64,000 bases of DNA from Enoplolaimus lenunculus (Eukaryota > Nematoda > Enoplea > Enoplida > Thoracostomopsidae): contig JASANG010003616.1 in the NCBI GenBank assembly GCA_030248215.1, positions 124,001 to 188,000 of the forward strand, written 5' to 3'. The notes under the pieces are model-generated. The model saw nothing but the letters and a program-made list of their open reading frames with translations, searched no databases and had not been told where the DNA came from. Of this stretch, positions 13,001-20,592 are shown piece after piece (positions within the stretch are counted from its first letter, which is position 1; every line of letters starts with the position of its first letter). A program made the position numbers and the translations under genes.

Positions 13001-16000
13001 AGCTTGTCAGCATCGAGGGTCGCCGCGGTTCTACGGTCGAATAGCGTTAAATTGTTTTGGGCACAACGAAGTCCAGGGTCGAAAATTGATCACGATAAGA
13101 TGCCGGCAACTGATAAACACAAAAATTATGTACCGGTTTATAGTGTCAAGTGAGTTTTGTTGACGAATGTAATTGTTTGAAATCATAGATCACTCGTGCA
13201 GCAATCGGGGCAAGGTGGTTAAAAACGTGGTCCGTAGGCAAACACGAGGGGGCAGGCAAGGGAGGGGGCTTAGTCCCCGTGGAAATATTTTGGTTCCTAG
13301 ATAACGTTCAATCTTGCTTGCAAGTCATTGGAAACCCTTGTATGTCCATCCTGAAAAAGTTTCAGCCCTCCTAGCAAGGTGAGTTGGCTACGGGCCTGGC
13401 TTAAAACATCCTTTAATGATTGAAGTCAGAAAATTTTCTACATGACAGTAAATGTAAGCCTGTATGGGAAAATATTAACGTATCATTACCCCCGTAAACT
13501 GAGGTCAGGGTAGACACACCTGTAGTTATAGAATTCAGCTTTGTCTGTATAGCATAGCAGCGTTGTAAATCAGTTTTTGGTTTCTGGTTTGAGGTATTCA
13601 AATTGTCTGTTTTCAGCTCGAATTAAAAACTCTGCTAAGCAACAACGTACAACCGGATGTCTGCCTTCGGCTCCAGCCCGAAATCGACCTCCGGCTGCGG
13701 TAAAATTTACGCCAGAGGTTTTGAAAACTTCGGTTGTAAAATTTTTCATAGTTTCGCAAAAATTGTATCTTTGGATGCGTTTGTTTTTTGGTAGAATTTT
13801 CATAAATTAATTGTTGTGGCTTTTCACAAAAAATAGCCTAAAATTGAAATTTTTGACAATGCTTTTCAGAAATAATTGCAAAAACTAGCATAACTCCTAA
13901 ATTTCACTTCAACTAGCGTTTCACATCCGGCTGTGAAAGCGGCAAATTTTGCCGACCTCCTGTTCCGGCTCTGGTATTTTTCACCTCCGGTTGCACCCTG
14001 CTAAACACCGAAATAGGCTTTTCGAAACTACACAAACTGTGTCAAATTCGACTCCGTTAGAGTCAAACGTGCGACTCAGCGGGCCGAGTTTGTCTCTTGT
14101 AGTGCCGAATTTCGACTCAATTTGTGTTGTCCGGAAAAGCCTATGTCGGAGAAAGTCAATTTGACTCGCCATTTTTGCCTTGTACACACCGTCAAGGAAT
14201 GCGTGTTGACATTAACGCTATTGGTGGGAATCTTACAGATATTCAAACGCGCGAACATCAAAGCAGAAAACAATCCAAAGTCGAAACTGGGCAGTGCTGG
14301 CAAATTTAGCACCAACGACGCCGTATCGCTTTACTATTTCTGGCGGAAAGCTTCAAGACGCACTTGGTCGCAAAATATCAACTGCGTACAAAAGTAAACG
14401 CAATTACTTAATTGTTATTATTATTATTGTTATTATTATTATTATTATTATTATTAATATATTGTTATTATTATTATAATTACTATTACTAATATTATTA
14501 TTATTATTATTATTATAACTATTATTATTACTATTATTATTATTATTATTATATTTTTTATGTTTTCCTATTATATTCTTAAATGTTTCGGTTTACTAAA
14601 ATGTTTAATACATACACTCGTTGTGAACTGGCAAACAATTGCAAATTTAATTTGTTTTAAATTACAGTAATTTTGAACACAGCTCACTCCCATGGTCAGA
14701 AAAGATTCGTGTTGGAACTGCGTAAAAATTTATGCAAATAAATGATAACGATCGCGACCCGTATTCTCAAATGTGTGTAGTACTTATATCACCAGGTGGT
14801 AATAGATCCTGTAATACTCGAACCAGTGAATAATGAGCCTCAAAATTCGGCACATTTTTTCGCATATGATTTGCTCTACTACTGTACCTATTTTGATTTG
14901 ACAAAACTGTAATAGTTAGTGAGTTTGAAAGCATATCATTAATTGATAATAGTTGCTACACACGTTTGAGAATATGAACTCAGGTCTGCGTACAAATCAA
15001 CCGATAGAGATATACCAATTTAAATAGACACTTAGACAGACTTTAGAATAATGTACCTAGAGGCTTTAAAACTAAAGTTACTTGGTTCCCAGAACAAAAA
15101 TCATAGCTAAGCCTCTAGAAGATTTGTCGTGTTTCGAGTTTTCACGACAGTACTTTTTTAGAAAGTCGGCTGCCATGGAGAGTTGATTCTACTTATACGA
15201 CAATAACAATCGGGTTCAGCAGTGACTTTTTCCCACGATCAAACGGACTCATTTCAAACTGGTCCATAATTGTTACCGAAGACTATAATGTAAGTTGAAA
15301 AAAACCAAGCAAACTTCGCATGCGTACAAGCATAGGCTTTAGGTTTGGTTCATAGTTTTAGGCTAAGGTCCAAATTTAGGTTTAGTGTTCCGAAGTTGTC
15401 CTATACAAAGATGATTGTGTGCAAGTATGTCGTTGACTTTGGTGCTTGGGTCCATGTAAAGATCAAGGGCGGAACGTTTTTCTGTGGGACTGCAATAAGC
15501 ATAAGCTTTACACTAATTTTTTGCTTGGCTTAGGCTTAGGTTTAGGTTTAGGAATAAACTCATTCTTACGCTTAGGTTTAGGCTTAGGAATCAGCTTATA
15601 ATACTGTTCCGCCACTGTTCTTTACGTTGACCGGTGCTTATATGGATGAACGTCAAATTTACAATTTTTTCACACCATTTTAGTATGTTTTCAAACAACC
15701 TCAAGAGCCAATTAGCGAAATGTAACGGCGCCCTGCATCCGACGTAGGACCACGTTGCCCACACACAAAAAAAGTATTTCTGTATTTATTCAGAAAAATG
15801 TTTTCTGTGGCAAATCTGAAATGTTTTGCTTTTATTTAAGACAATTTTTCTAAAAATAACTGGAAAACGTTTATTTTCACACTATTTCAAAACGTTTCTT
15901 AAACACATTTTTGTTATAACAGAAATACTTTTCAAGTGCACCTTGCTAATCATATTTCTCAAATGTAAGAAATTTTTTCTTAAATATCAGAAATATTATT

Positions 16001-19000
16001 TTGAGTGCAATGCTTAGCAATACAGACTGTTAATAAATTTGGCGATTACTGTTCATTCAGCAGTTTGCGTATTTACTGCGTTATTTTATTGCTGCATTAA
16101 TTGCTAGAATTCTAGTTGTCACTAATGCAACATCATGCGTACACTAGGTAACTTTTGAGTGGTTTGTGTGACGGACACTGAAGCCAATAAAAAGCATCGG
16201 TGTCCATTACACTACCGCTCTCCGAAAAGTTACCTGGTGTACGCATCGCATATTGTGGAAGTGGCATATATAATTCAACCTAACAGGTATAAGAACTTAT
16301 TAAAGGCATTTAACTTTAGGTGTAGAGTATAATTATTCAGCACTAATCGTTGTGTCTTTTTCAAAATATTTATAGTCCAAAGTCAATTGATTATACTTTT
16401 AGCTTGACGAATTTCTATTCACGTATCCGACGTACGGTGAAATTGAACCATATGTCGTATGGCCACCGTATCAAGCGAACGCAAACGAATTTGAATTTTT
16501 CAAACAACGCGCTGCTCATTCTAAATATACCGTTGGTAAGCTTATAACTGGTTTAGGTTGGCGAAAAGTTTGGCTCATGTAAAGATCAAGGGTGGAACGT
16601 TTTTCTGTACGACTATAGAATGAAGTAAGCTTAAGCTTGGCTTAGGATTAGGCTTAGGCTTATGCATAGGAATATGCTTATAATACTGTTCCGCTCCTAT
16701 TCTTTACATGGGTCAAACTTTTCGCCAACCTAAACCAGTTTTAAAACCCTAAACGCAAGTGCAAATTTTTGCTGCGAGAACTTGCAGCTGCAACTTGCTC
16801 ATGCAAGTTTTGTCAAAAATCCCGTTCGAAAAACTTTCAGCTGCAAATAATTCATTAAAAATTATAGCTAGGAATTTTAGTTTACATATGTCAATAACCG
16901 TGCAAGTTCACTGAATTATATTGCAGCCGCTTTCTCATTGGCTGATAAAAAATGCAAGTTCTGCGTGACAATTTTCAGCTGCAAGTTCTCGCAACAAAAA
17001 CTTGCACGATTGAATGCGGTTTGACCAAAATTTGTAAACTTAAAAATTAATGCGATTTTGCATTTCAAAAATTACCTGAACTTTACAGAGGGAATTGTTA
17101 TAGTTGGTTTGTGATATTGGGTATCTTTGCCATTTTTATACATTGCTCAGCTTTGTCAAATATCTATGATGGCTGTGATGGCTGTGGACAAAAGTACAAC
17201 TTTTACTCAAGCAGTAGGGTAACGCTGTATTTATGGCGTCGCCGGCAAAAATGTATTGTTTACAAATTGTTATGCAGTGCCATGCGGCAATTAAACTGCA
17301 TCGCCGTGTACACTGCAAAAAATGGTGAGTCACATTGACTCTCTTCGAAATAGGCTTTTGTAGGACTGCCCGAATTGAGTCAAAATTTGACTCCGCCAGA
17401 GTGAAATTCGATTCACTGAGTCGCGCGTTTGACTCTGGCGGAGTTGAATTTGACTCAGTTTGTGTAGTCCCGTAGAGGCTATTTCGGAGAGAGTCAATTT
17501 GACTCACCAGTTTTTGCAGTGTACTTGTTTCAGGTGAAGAAGATTTTTGCCCAAATGAGTCAGAATTTTGCAATGGTCCACTGAAAGCAAATCTTACGTA
17601 CTACATCAAAGTTCGAGGATGTACGTTAGACGGCGTATGTATGGAGACAGACTATGCAGAATTTGATACGCGAATGGACAGTAAGTGCATCATGACAAGA
17701 CTGTGTAACTTTTGGGGAACCGCATGGTACAAAATAAACAAATAAACCACCGGGCGTTGAATTTTTGGCCGACCCCCACCCCTTGTTTAGAGGGGGGTCG
17801 CTATCACATGAATACCCCTAAATTAAACTATAACGGGAGCATGTTTGACGACGCATACATAAAGTGCCATGTTTCGCAGCGGTTGTACCCACTCTAAATA
17901 AAGCGGAGGGGCGTAAGGCAAAAACGCAACGCGTGCCGTGTACATTGTTTTCTACACAGGATGTACCCAGTTGTACACTATTGTAAAAAAGAGCCATTAT
18001 CGACTCTTGTTAAAGCTAACCTGACTCAGTGCGTGTGGGGTTATTTTTTTGCTTTTCCAAACATTCTCTTAAACTCAGTGAAATGTAATTTATAATTTAT
18101 TAAAACAATTTCAAATTTTCGTTCTATTTTTTTCGAAAAATGACCAATGTAACTGAAATCTTGGGTATCGCAAGAGTCGAAAACCCTATGCTGAACTTTT
18201 GTCAGGACTCTTTTTCCAAAGGTGTAACAGGAGGTAAGAAAACTCGGTGCTTCAACCGGAGGTGAAGCAATTTCGCCGGAGCCGGATATGAAGCAACGCT
18301 ATTTGGACATATATAATATATAATGTTGACTTTTGCAATATTTAGACAATAATTAGGTAAGTGTTCCTAAAACTCGGTCACAACCTTTTTGCTTACTTAG
18401 AAATTTGGTGCAGTTAACGATTTCAAAATTGTCCCAAAGGCACAAGTAAACGCACTGAAAGGCAAAACTTTTATAAAAATACGAAATATTAAAATTGCTA
18501 GAACTTCCGGTAAAAATTGTACCGTAGCCGGAAGTCGAATTTTTTGTGCCGGAGCCAGATGCAGACCACCGGTTGTACCTGCTTTTTACTAATTACCAAT
18601 GCTGACGGTTGTATTCCATGGTTGGTTAAATTCTACCGTAACCGGAAGTCGACTTTTTGCCGAAGCCAGATGCAGACCTCCGGATGTACCTGCTCTTTAC
18701 TAATTACCAATACTGTTGGGTTGTACTCCATGGTCGGTTCGAAAAATTCGCGCGTTCGAGTAATAATATACATTAATCTCTACCAAAATTTTCGGGACGC
18801 ATATTGTTTAAAAATTACTGAGCCCAAACCCCTAACATATAGTCAAGTAGCCAATGAATACTCGGCTACTGTATGTAACCTAAATTTTAGATCGTCCAAT
18901 CATTTTCTTGAATTCAGCCGTCGGCGGATTTGTTGGCAGTTCGTCTGGAGCTCGTCCAATTGCTGTTATGGCTCAAACCAATTTGGTGCTGCCTATTGCC

Positions 19001-19054
19001 CTTGCCATTACGTTGTTTCTGCAGCGTGTATTTGACTATTTTCGGTATTTATGA
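1089..19054 (+). CDS. Fibronectin III receptor-like protein resembling a PTPRB/PTP10D ectodomain, 16 exons, no phosphatase domain
   Basis: Proposed exons: 1089-1235 (uncertain), 2532-2699, 3055-3154, 4203-4423, 5287-5359, 6532-6674, 8322-8472, 9278-9446, 9985-10094, 10446-11297, 12726-13149, 14239-14393, 15162-15289, 16403-16535, 17534-17680, 18918-19054. Summed length is 3258 nt, one open frame of about 1085 residues. Exon pairs form FN3 units: the first exon has the core Trp (VLVNW, LLVTW, IRLTW, VKLFW) and the second the Leu-x-Pro-x-Thr-x-Tyr strand (TLPGTLYKV, LQPNTQYFV, LAPTTPYRF). Units 1-4 are followed by a 284-codon linker, a poly-Thr tract, unit 5, then a longer juxtamembrane unit. 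That last unit has the class III receptor phosphatase signature seen in NGLISNWSIIVTE, PPYQAN and CNGPLKANLTYYIKVR. A hydrophobic segment and stop follow. Family knowledge suggests a cell-surface adhesion or signalling receptor. The missing phosphatase could mean a decoy, a splice isoform, or exons not recognised. Exon 1 encodes a plausible signal peptide (TAVISVLCYSIVQCSA) but its donor (GTAACA) is weak; exon 2 could instead begin at 2428. Confidence 0.78.
1340..1730. mobile_element. Repeat of unknown class split by a TTAGGC hAT-like element
   Basis: 1340-1382 and 1623-1730 resemble the continuous copy at 17790-18015 (shared AATACCCCTAAAT, TGTACCCAGTTG, CATTATCGACTCTTG). Between them lies a TTAGGC-bearing element (1383-1622) whose left end GGCCC and GGTCGGATCG are still visible; its right terminal repeat is missing. 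Confidence 0.55.
2400..2413. repeat. Poly-G tract of about 13 bases
   Basis: A run of G follows CTTGCAG, just upstream of FN3 exon 2. It is probably intronic, and prone to length change and assembly error. Confidence 0.85.
3198..3608. mobile_element. hAT-like non-autonomous element, CAGGGTT termini
   Basis: Starts CAGGGTTCCAACGGAATTCC and ends GATTGAAACCCTG. It is flanked by CTGATTAC (3190-3197) and TTGATTAC (3609-3616), an 8-bp duplication with one mismatch. The interior is rich in TTCCGATTCCG. It lies in the intron after exon 3055-3154 of the FN3 gene. Confidence 0.75.
4723..4905. mobile_element. TTAGGC-bearing hAT-like element (family A)
   Basis: Worn left end (AATGTAAACAACAGGGGCGG), an array of degenerate CCTAAG units, then AAAAATTAGTCT and a right end with GATCTTTACGTGGGCC. 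Intron of the FN3 gene. Confidence 0.7.
5098..5155 (-). repeat. Fragment of a dispersed repeat (CCCCACATACGTATTTTGGG)
   Basis: Similar to longer copies at 31932-32075 and 40576-40745, here in reverse orientation. Class unknown. Confidence 0.5.
5400..5618. mobile_element. CACTG...CAGTG palindromic element (family C), TA-flanked
   Basis: Terminal CACTGCAAAAAATGGCGAGC and an inverted end with TTTGCTGTG, flanked by TA on both sides. The interior is strongly palindromic with repeated GAGTC/GACTC blocks. It starts 40 bases after the exon ending at 5359. Confidence 0.8.
5636..5806. repeat. Dispersed repeat (family L), copy 1
   Basis: Shares CTTGTATGTCC and GGGTTTCAGCCCCTCC-like blocks with 13213-13400 and, inverted, with 38303-38465. 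A short run of degenerate TTAGGC-type units (5830-5865) follows. Confidence 0.5.
6123..6408. mobile_element. TTAGGC-bearing hAT-like element (family A)
   Basis: Both termini are present: GGCCCATGTATCGACCAGGG and CTATACATGGGCC. Inside, (TTAGGC)n arrays alternate with GGAATAGACTCATCCATACG spacers about four times. The near-duplication GATATTAT/AATATTAT flanks it with a one-base offset. Confidence 0.85.
6808..7072. repeat. 24-bp minisatellite, about 11 units
   Basis: Unit is near GGACCGAACGGTCCCGACTATCCT. Three frames are open through it on one strand because 24 is a multiple of three and the unit lacks stops. One frame encodes the repeat PNGPDYPG. It lies in the intron between exons 6532-6674 and 8322-8472; no convincing splice sites frame it, so it is not included in the protein. 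Confidence 0.9.
7566..7708. mobile_element. Family C element, internally deleted, TA-flanked
   Basis: Starts CACTGCAAAAAATGGTGAGT and ends TTTTTGCAGTG with TA on both sides. At 143 bp it is shorter than the roughly 210-bp copies; part of the central palindrome is absent. Confidence 0.8.
8792..9034. mobile_element. AT-rich inverted-repeat element (family I), copy 1
   Basis: Shares, in opposite orientation, the blocks TTCTTACATGTAAGAAATAT, ACAGAAAATACTTTTT and AAAATTGTCTTAAAT with 15763-16009. FN3 gene intron. Confidence 0.5.
9589..9778. mobile_element. Family A TTAGGC element
   Basis: Left end GGCTCATGTGTAGAACACGG, CCTAAG array, AAAAAATAATCTAAAGCTTG, right end ATACATGTACC. Intron between exons ending 9446 and starting 9985. 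Confidence 0.75.
9790..9960. mobile_element. Fragment of family D element
   Basis: Internal part (CCGTTGAATAAAACGTATAT, AATGTATTTTCAAAACTTAA) shared with 19387-19820, 25240-25549 and 51608-52038; termini absent. Confidence 0.55.
10446..11297 (+). CDS. Long linker exon of the FN3 gene, Pro/Ser/Asn/acidic-rich
   Basis: This 852-nt exon is far larger than its neighbours (73-424 nt). It encodes about 284 residues with a proline run (QRPPPPISLPPPQIP) and then many Asp, Glu, Ser, Asn, His and Gln, without Cys or a recognisable fold. Entry and exit phases are both 1, so the exon can be gained or skipped without shifting frame. It separates FN3 unit 4 from the Thr tract. Inferred to be a disordered extracellular spacer. 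Acceptor is TTTTAG at 10440-10445, donor GTACGT at 11298. Confidence 0.8.
11592..11910. mobile_element. Family A TTAGGC element, long array
   Basis: GGCCCATGTATAGAACAGGG at left, CCTATTCTAAACATGAGGCC at right, with an expanded CCTAAG array broken by AAGGATGAGCC spacers. Flanks AGAAATC/AGAATTC suggest a worn target duplication. Confidence 0.85.
12418..12607. mobile_element. Family A TTAGGC element with 8-bp target duplication
   Basis: Flanked by ACAAAGTG (12410-12417) and ACAAATTG (12608-12615). It ends 118 bases before the Thr-rich exon. Confidence 0.85.
12726..13149 (+). CDS. Exon encoding a mucin-like poly-Thr tract and the start of FN3 unit 5
   Basis: The exon opens with about 40 Ser/Thr/Ala-rich residues, then a nearly pure run of Thr encoded by an imperfect (ACA)n microsatellite at about 12858-12960. 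It ends in an FN3 first half with the core NSVKLFW. Thr runs of this kind in secreted proteins are usual O-glycosylation stalks; that role is inferred. Phase is 1 in, 2 out, and it joins exon 14239-14393 (LANLAPTTPYRFTI) in frame. The repeat length may vary between individuals. Confidence 0.8.
13213..13400. repeat. Dispersed repeat (family L), copy 2
   Basis: Blocks CCCTTGTATGTCC and AAAAAGTTTCAGCCCTCCTA match copy 1. Immediately downstream of exon 12726-13149. Confidence 0.5.
13641..14000. mobile_element. hAT-like CAACCGG element
   Basis: Left CAACCGGATGTCTGCCTTCG; right CACCTCCGGTTGCACCCTG. The interior has the Pro/Gly-codon-like CCGGCTCC repeats typical of the GCAACCGG elements in this window. 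Target duplication not clear. Confidence 0.5.
14012..14187. mobile_element. Family C element, left end lost
   Basis: Contains CCGAAATAGGCTTTTC, the GAGTC/GACTC palindrome and a worn right end (ACTCGCCATTTTTGCC). It lies just upstream of the exon starting at 14239. Confidence 0.65.
14412..14555. repeat. (TTA/TTAT)n microsatellite
   Basis: Begins 18 bases after the exon end at 14393; intronic. Confidence 0.9.
15449..15632. mobile_element. Family A element with 8-bp target duplication
   Basis: GGTGCTTG (15441-15448) and GGTGCTTA (15633-15640) flank GGTCCATGTAAAGATCAAGG ... TTTACGTTGACC. TTAGGC array in reverse orientation. Confidence 0.85.
15763..16009. mobile_element. Family I element, copy 2
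   Basis: Reverse-oriented relative of 8792-9034, with clearer ends: ACACAAAAAAAGTATTTCTG at left and TATTATTTTGAGTGC at right. Confidence 0.5.
16135..16246. mobile_element. 112-bp palindromic element
   Basis: ATGCGTACACTAGGTAACTT at left is mirrored by AAGTTACCTGGTGTACGCAT at right. No coding content. Confidence 0.65.
16546..16740. mobile_element. Family A element (16572-16714) inside a perfect 26-bp inverted repeat
   Basis: The element has the usual ends (GGCTCATGTAAAGATCAAGG, TTCTTTACATGGGTC). Its flanks are perfect inverted copies, 16546-16571 and 16715-16740, where direct 8-bp copies are usual. The arrangement begins ten bases after the donor-side exon end at 16535. Confidence 0.85.
16744..17020. 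mobile_element. Element rich in GCAGCTGC and ACTTGCA (family E), copy 1
   Basis: Mirror arrangement of TTTTTGCTGCGAGAACTTGC and CTCGCAACAAAAACTTGCAC. Related copies at 21548-22371, 31309-31589 and 37047-37155. Confidence 0.65.
17311..17521. mobile_element. Family C element abutting a splice acceptor
   Basis: CACTGCAAAAAATGGTGAGT to TTTTTGCAGTG, TA on both sides. Only 12 bases (TACTTGTTTCAG) separate it from the exon starting at 17534. Confidence 0.9.
17790..18015. repeat. Second copy of the repeat at 1340-1730
   Basis: Uninterrupted here, in the last intron of the FN3 gene. The rest of this intron (18016-18917) holds GCAACCGGA-type hAT-like fragments and no exon. Confidence 0.55.
18918..19054 (+). 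CDS. Terminal exon of the FN3 gene: hydrophobic segment and stop
   Basis: After acceptor AATTCAG the frame reads a Gly/Ser hinge (VGGFVGSSSG), then a hydrophobic stretch (LVLPIALAITLFL), then Gln-Arg and a short aromatic tail ending FRYL before TGA. The segment suits a single transmembrane helix with a minimal cytoplasmic tail, or less convincingly a GPI-anchor signal. In class III receptor phosphatases a juxtamembrane basic region and a catalytic domain of about 250 residues should follow; nothing like it is seen on the + strand before the tyrosinase gene. A cryptic donor inside this exon leading to distant exons cannot be excluded. Confidence 0.6.
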
Positions 19055-19386
19055 GGTACATTATGCGGTAGTATGGACTATATCATCACCTTCTGACCAA
19101 GATTGGAAACAATACTTGCTTGAAAAAACAACTAACAGAATCTGTGTTACACGAACGACCACAAGGACTGTATTTTGCTAATAACATCCGTAATGCTCGT
19201 ACGTGGAGTATAGGATGAATGGAGTGGACAAATATGATGCGATCCTAATTTGGCTTTGCAAACTTATTGTATTATATGACATGCTTAACATTGTAGATGG
19301 ACAGTGAACATTCAAATTTCCAGTAAGAATTGGCACTCAAAAATTCAGCATTATACGCAGCCTACTCGACTCAATGTGGGTGCTTA

Positions 19387-19820
19387 CTGTAGTGACGCGA
19401 ATAAGCGGGTGGTTGATAATTATTTGGCCTCTCCAGAGGGTACCCGCGTGTTATTCGGTTACGAATGGTTATTTATTTTTAACCCACGCTCTGCCACCCT
19501 TCGCTACTAATATAGCCGGTACTGCAAGTATCCGTTCAATTAAACGTTTATCTTGTATCAAAAGGTTAAGCGAAAAGGCAAAGTTATACAGGAATGTACT
19601 TTCAACGCTTAAGTATGCTTTAAAATTTCGTACTCAACTTTATTTGGGCCTGGAGTCAATTATGCACTACAATTAGAGACAATTGACATTTATGGACTCT
19701 AATTATGGTTTAGGGTCTCCATCCGTATACGAACTCTTATTAAGATACGGACTCATTTTTGATTGAGACTCAAAATGCCACCCCCTTTTTATTACCATCC
19801 TCTTATTCGGGTGACTACAG
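19387..19820. mobile_element. Family D element, CTGTAGTGAC termini, TA-flanked
   Basis: Left CTGTAGTGACGCGAATAAGC, right TCTTATTCGGGTGACTACAG, TA on both sides. No transposase frame. Between the FN3 and tyrosinase genes. Confidence 0.8.
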
Positions 19821-19925
19821 TATATTTTTAGTTGACGATAGGTCTTGTAAATTTATAGCCGGCAAATCAAGAGCGTGGAACATTGCGCTATAAACCATAT
19901 TTATTGTGCGAATAACAATGACCGT

Positions 19926-19931
19926 TTATTT
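19926..19931 (-). terminator. Candidate polyadenylation signal of the tyrosinase-like gene
   Basis: TTTATT on the + strand gives AATAAA on the gene strand, about 250 bases after the stop codon and just beyond an inserted hAT-like element (19947-20131). If used, the element would lie in the 3' untranslated region. Confidence 0.3.
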
Positions 19932-19946
19932 TATAATAAAGATAAT

Positions 19947-20131
19947 TGTCCATCTTACTTTTTGGGGCGTCCAGGTTTCTGATGGGTATGTAAAAGAGTA
20001 GGTCTAGATTCTAGATTACATTTTATTGCTTGGGCTTGGGCTTAGGCTTAGGAACACACTTTTGGAACGATTAGGCTTGGGCTTAGGAATACGCTTAATC
20101 TACTGTAACGCCCCTAAAAGTAACATTGGCC
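19947..20131. mobile_element. Family B TTAGGC hAT-like element with perfect 8-bp duplication
   Basis: AAGATAAT at 19939-19946 and 20132-20139. Family B differs from A by GGGGCGTCCAGGTTTCTG near one end and TTACGCCCCTTAAAGTAAC-like sequence at the other. It lies 48 bases past the tyrosinase-like stop codon. Confidence 0.9.
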
Positions 20132-20179
20132 AAGATAATAAACAATCGTTGATTTGAGGGAAAATGTAATAAAAAAACG

Positions 20180-20553
20180 TCACGGATTAGCAATTTTGTC
20201 TTTGGTTACTTTTCCCAAATTTATACTCTGGTCTCCGTTTTCATGGGGCAACACCATTTCACCGCCACCAACATCTTCTTGAGACGTTTGCTTTCTTTGA
20301 CCATCTGGTAATTTTCGATGAGTCGGGATTTGTGTAGGTTGAGCTGATCCTTGTCGAGTACTGTTAATTGTAGTTTTATCTTGACGGTTTTCGTTAGAAT
20401 CAACTGATTTTCGAGCAGGATATGAACCCAAGTTGGCGTCTTCTTCCTGTGTTTGTCTTCGACGGCCGTCTGGTAACGTTGGATTTTCGCCTGATTTGTG
20501 CGATTTGGACTTAGTCGATTCGTTATCATCATCGTCATTATCATCACCATCAG

Positions 20554-20592
<39 letters not shown>

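Noticed and set aside
18918-19054. Firm GPI-anchor call for the FN3 protein
   Set aside because: The hydrophobic stretch is followed by a charged and aromatic tail, which is not typical of GPI signals; a transmembrane helix is at least as likely.
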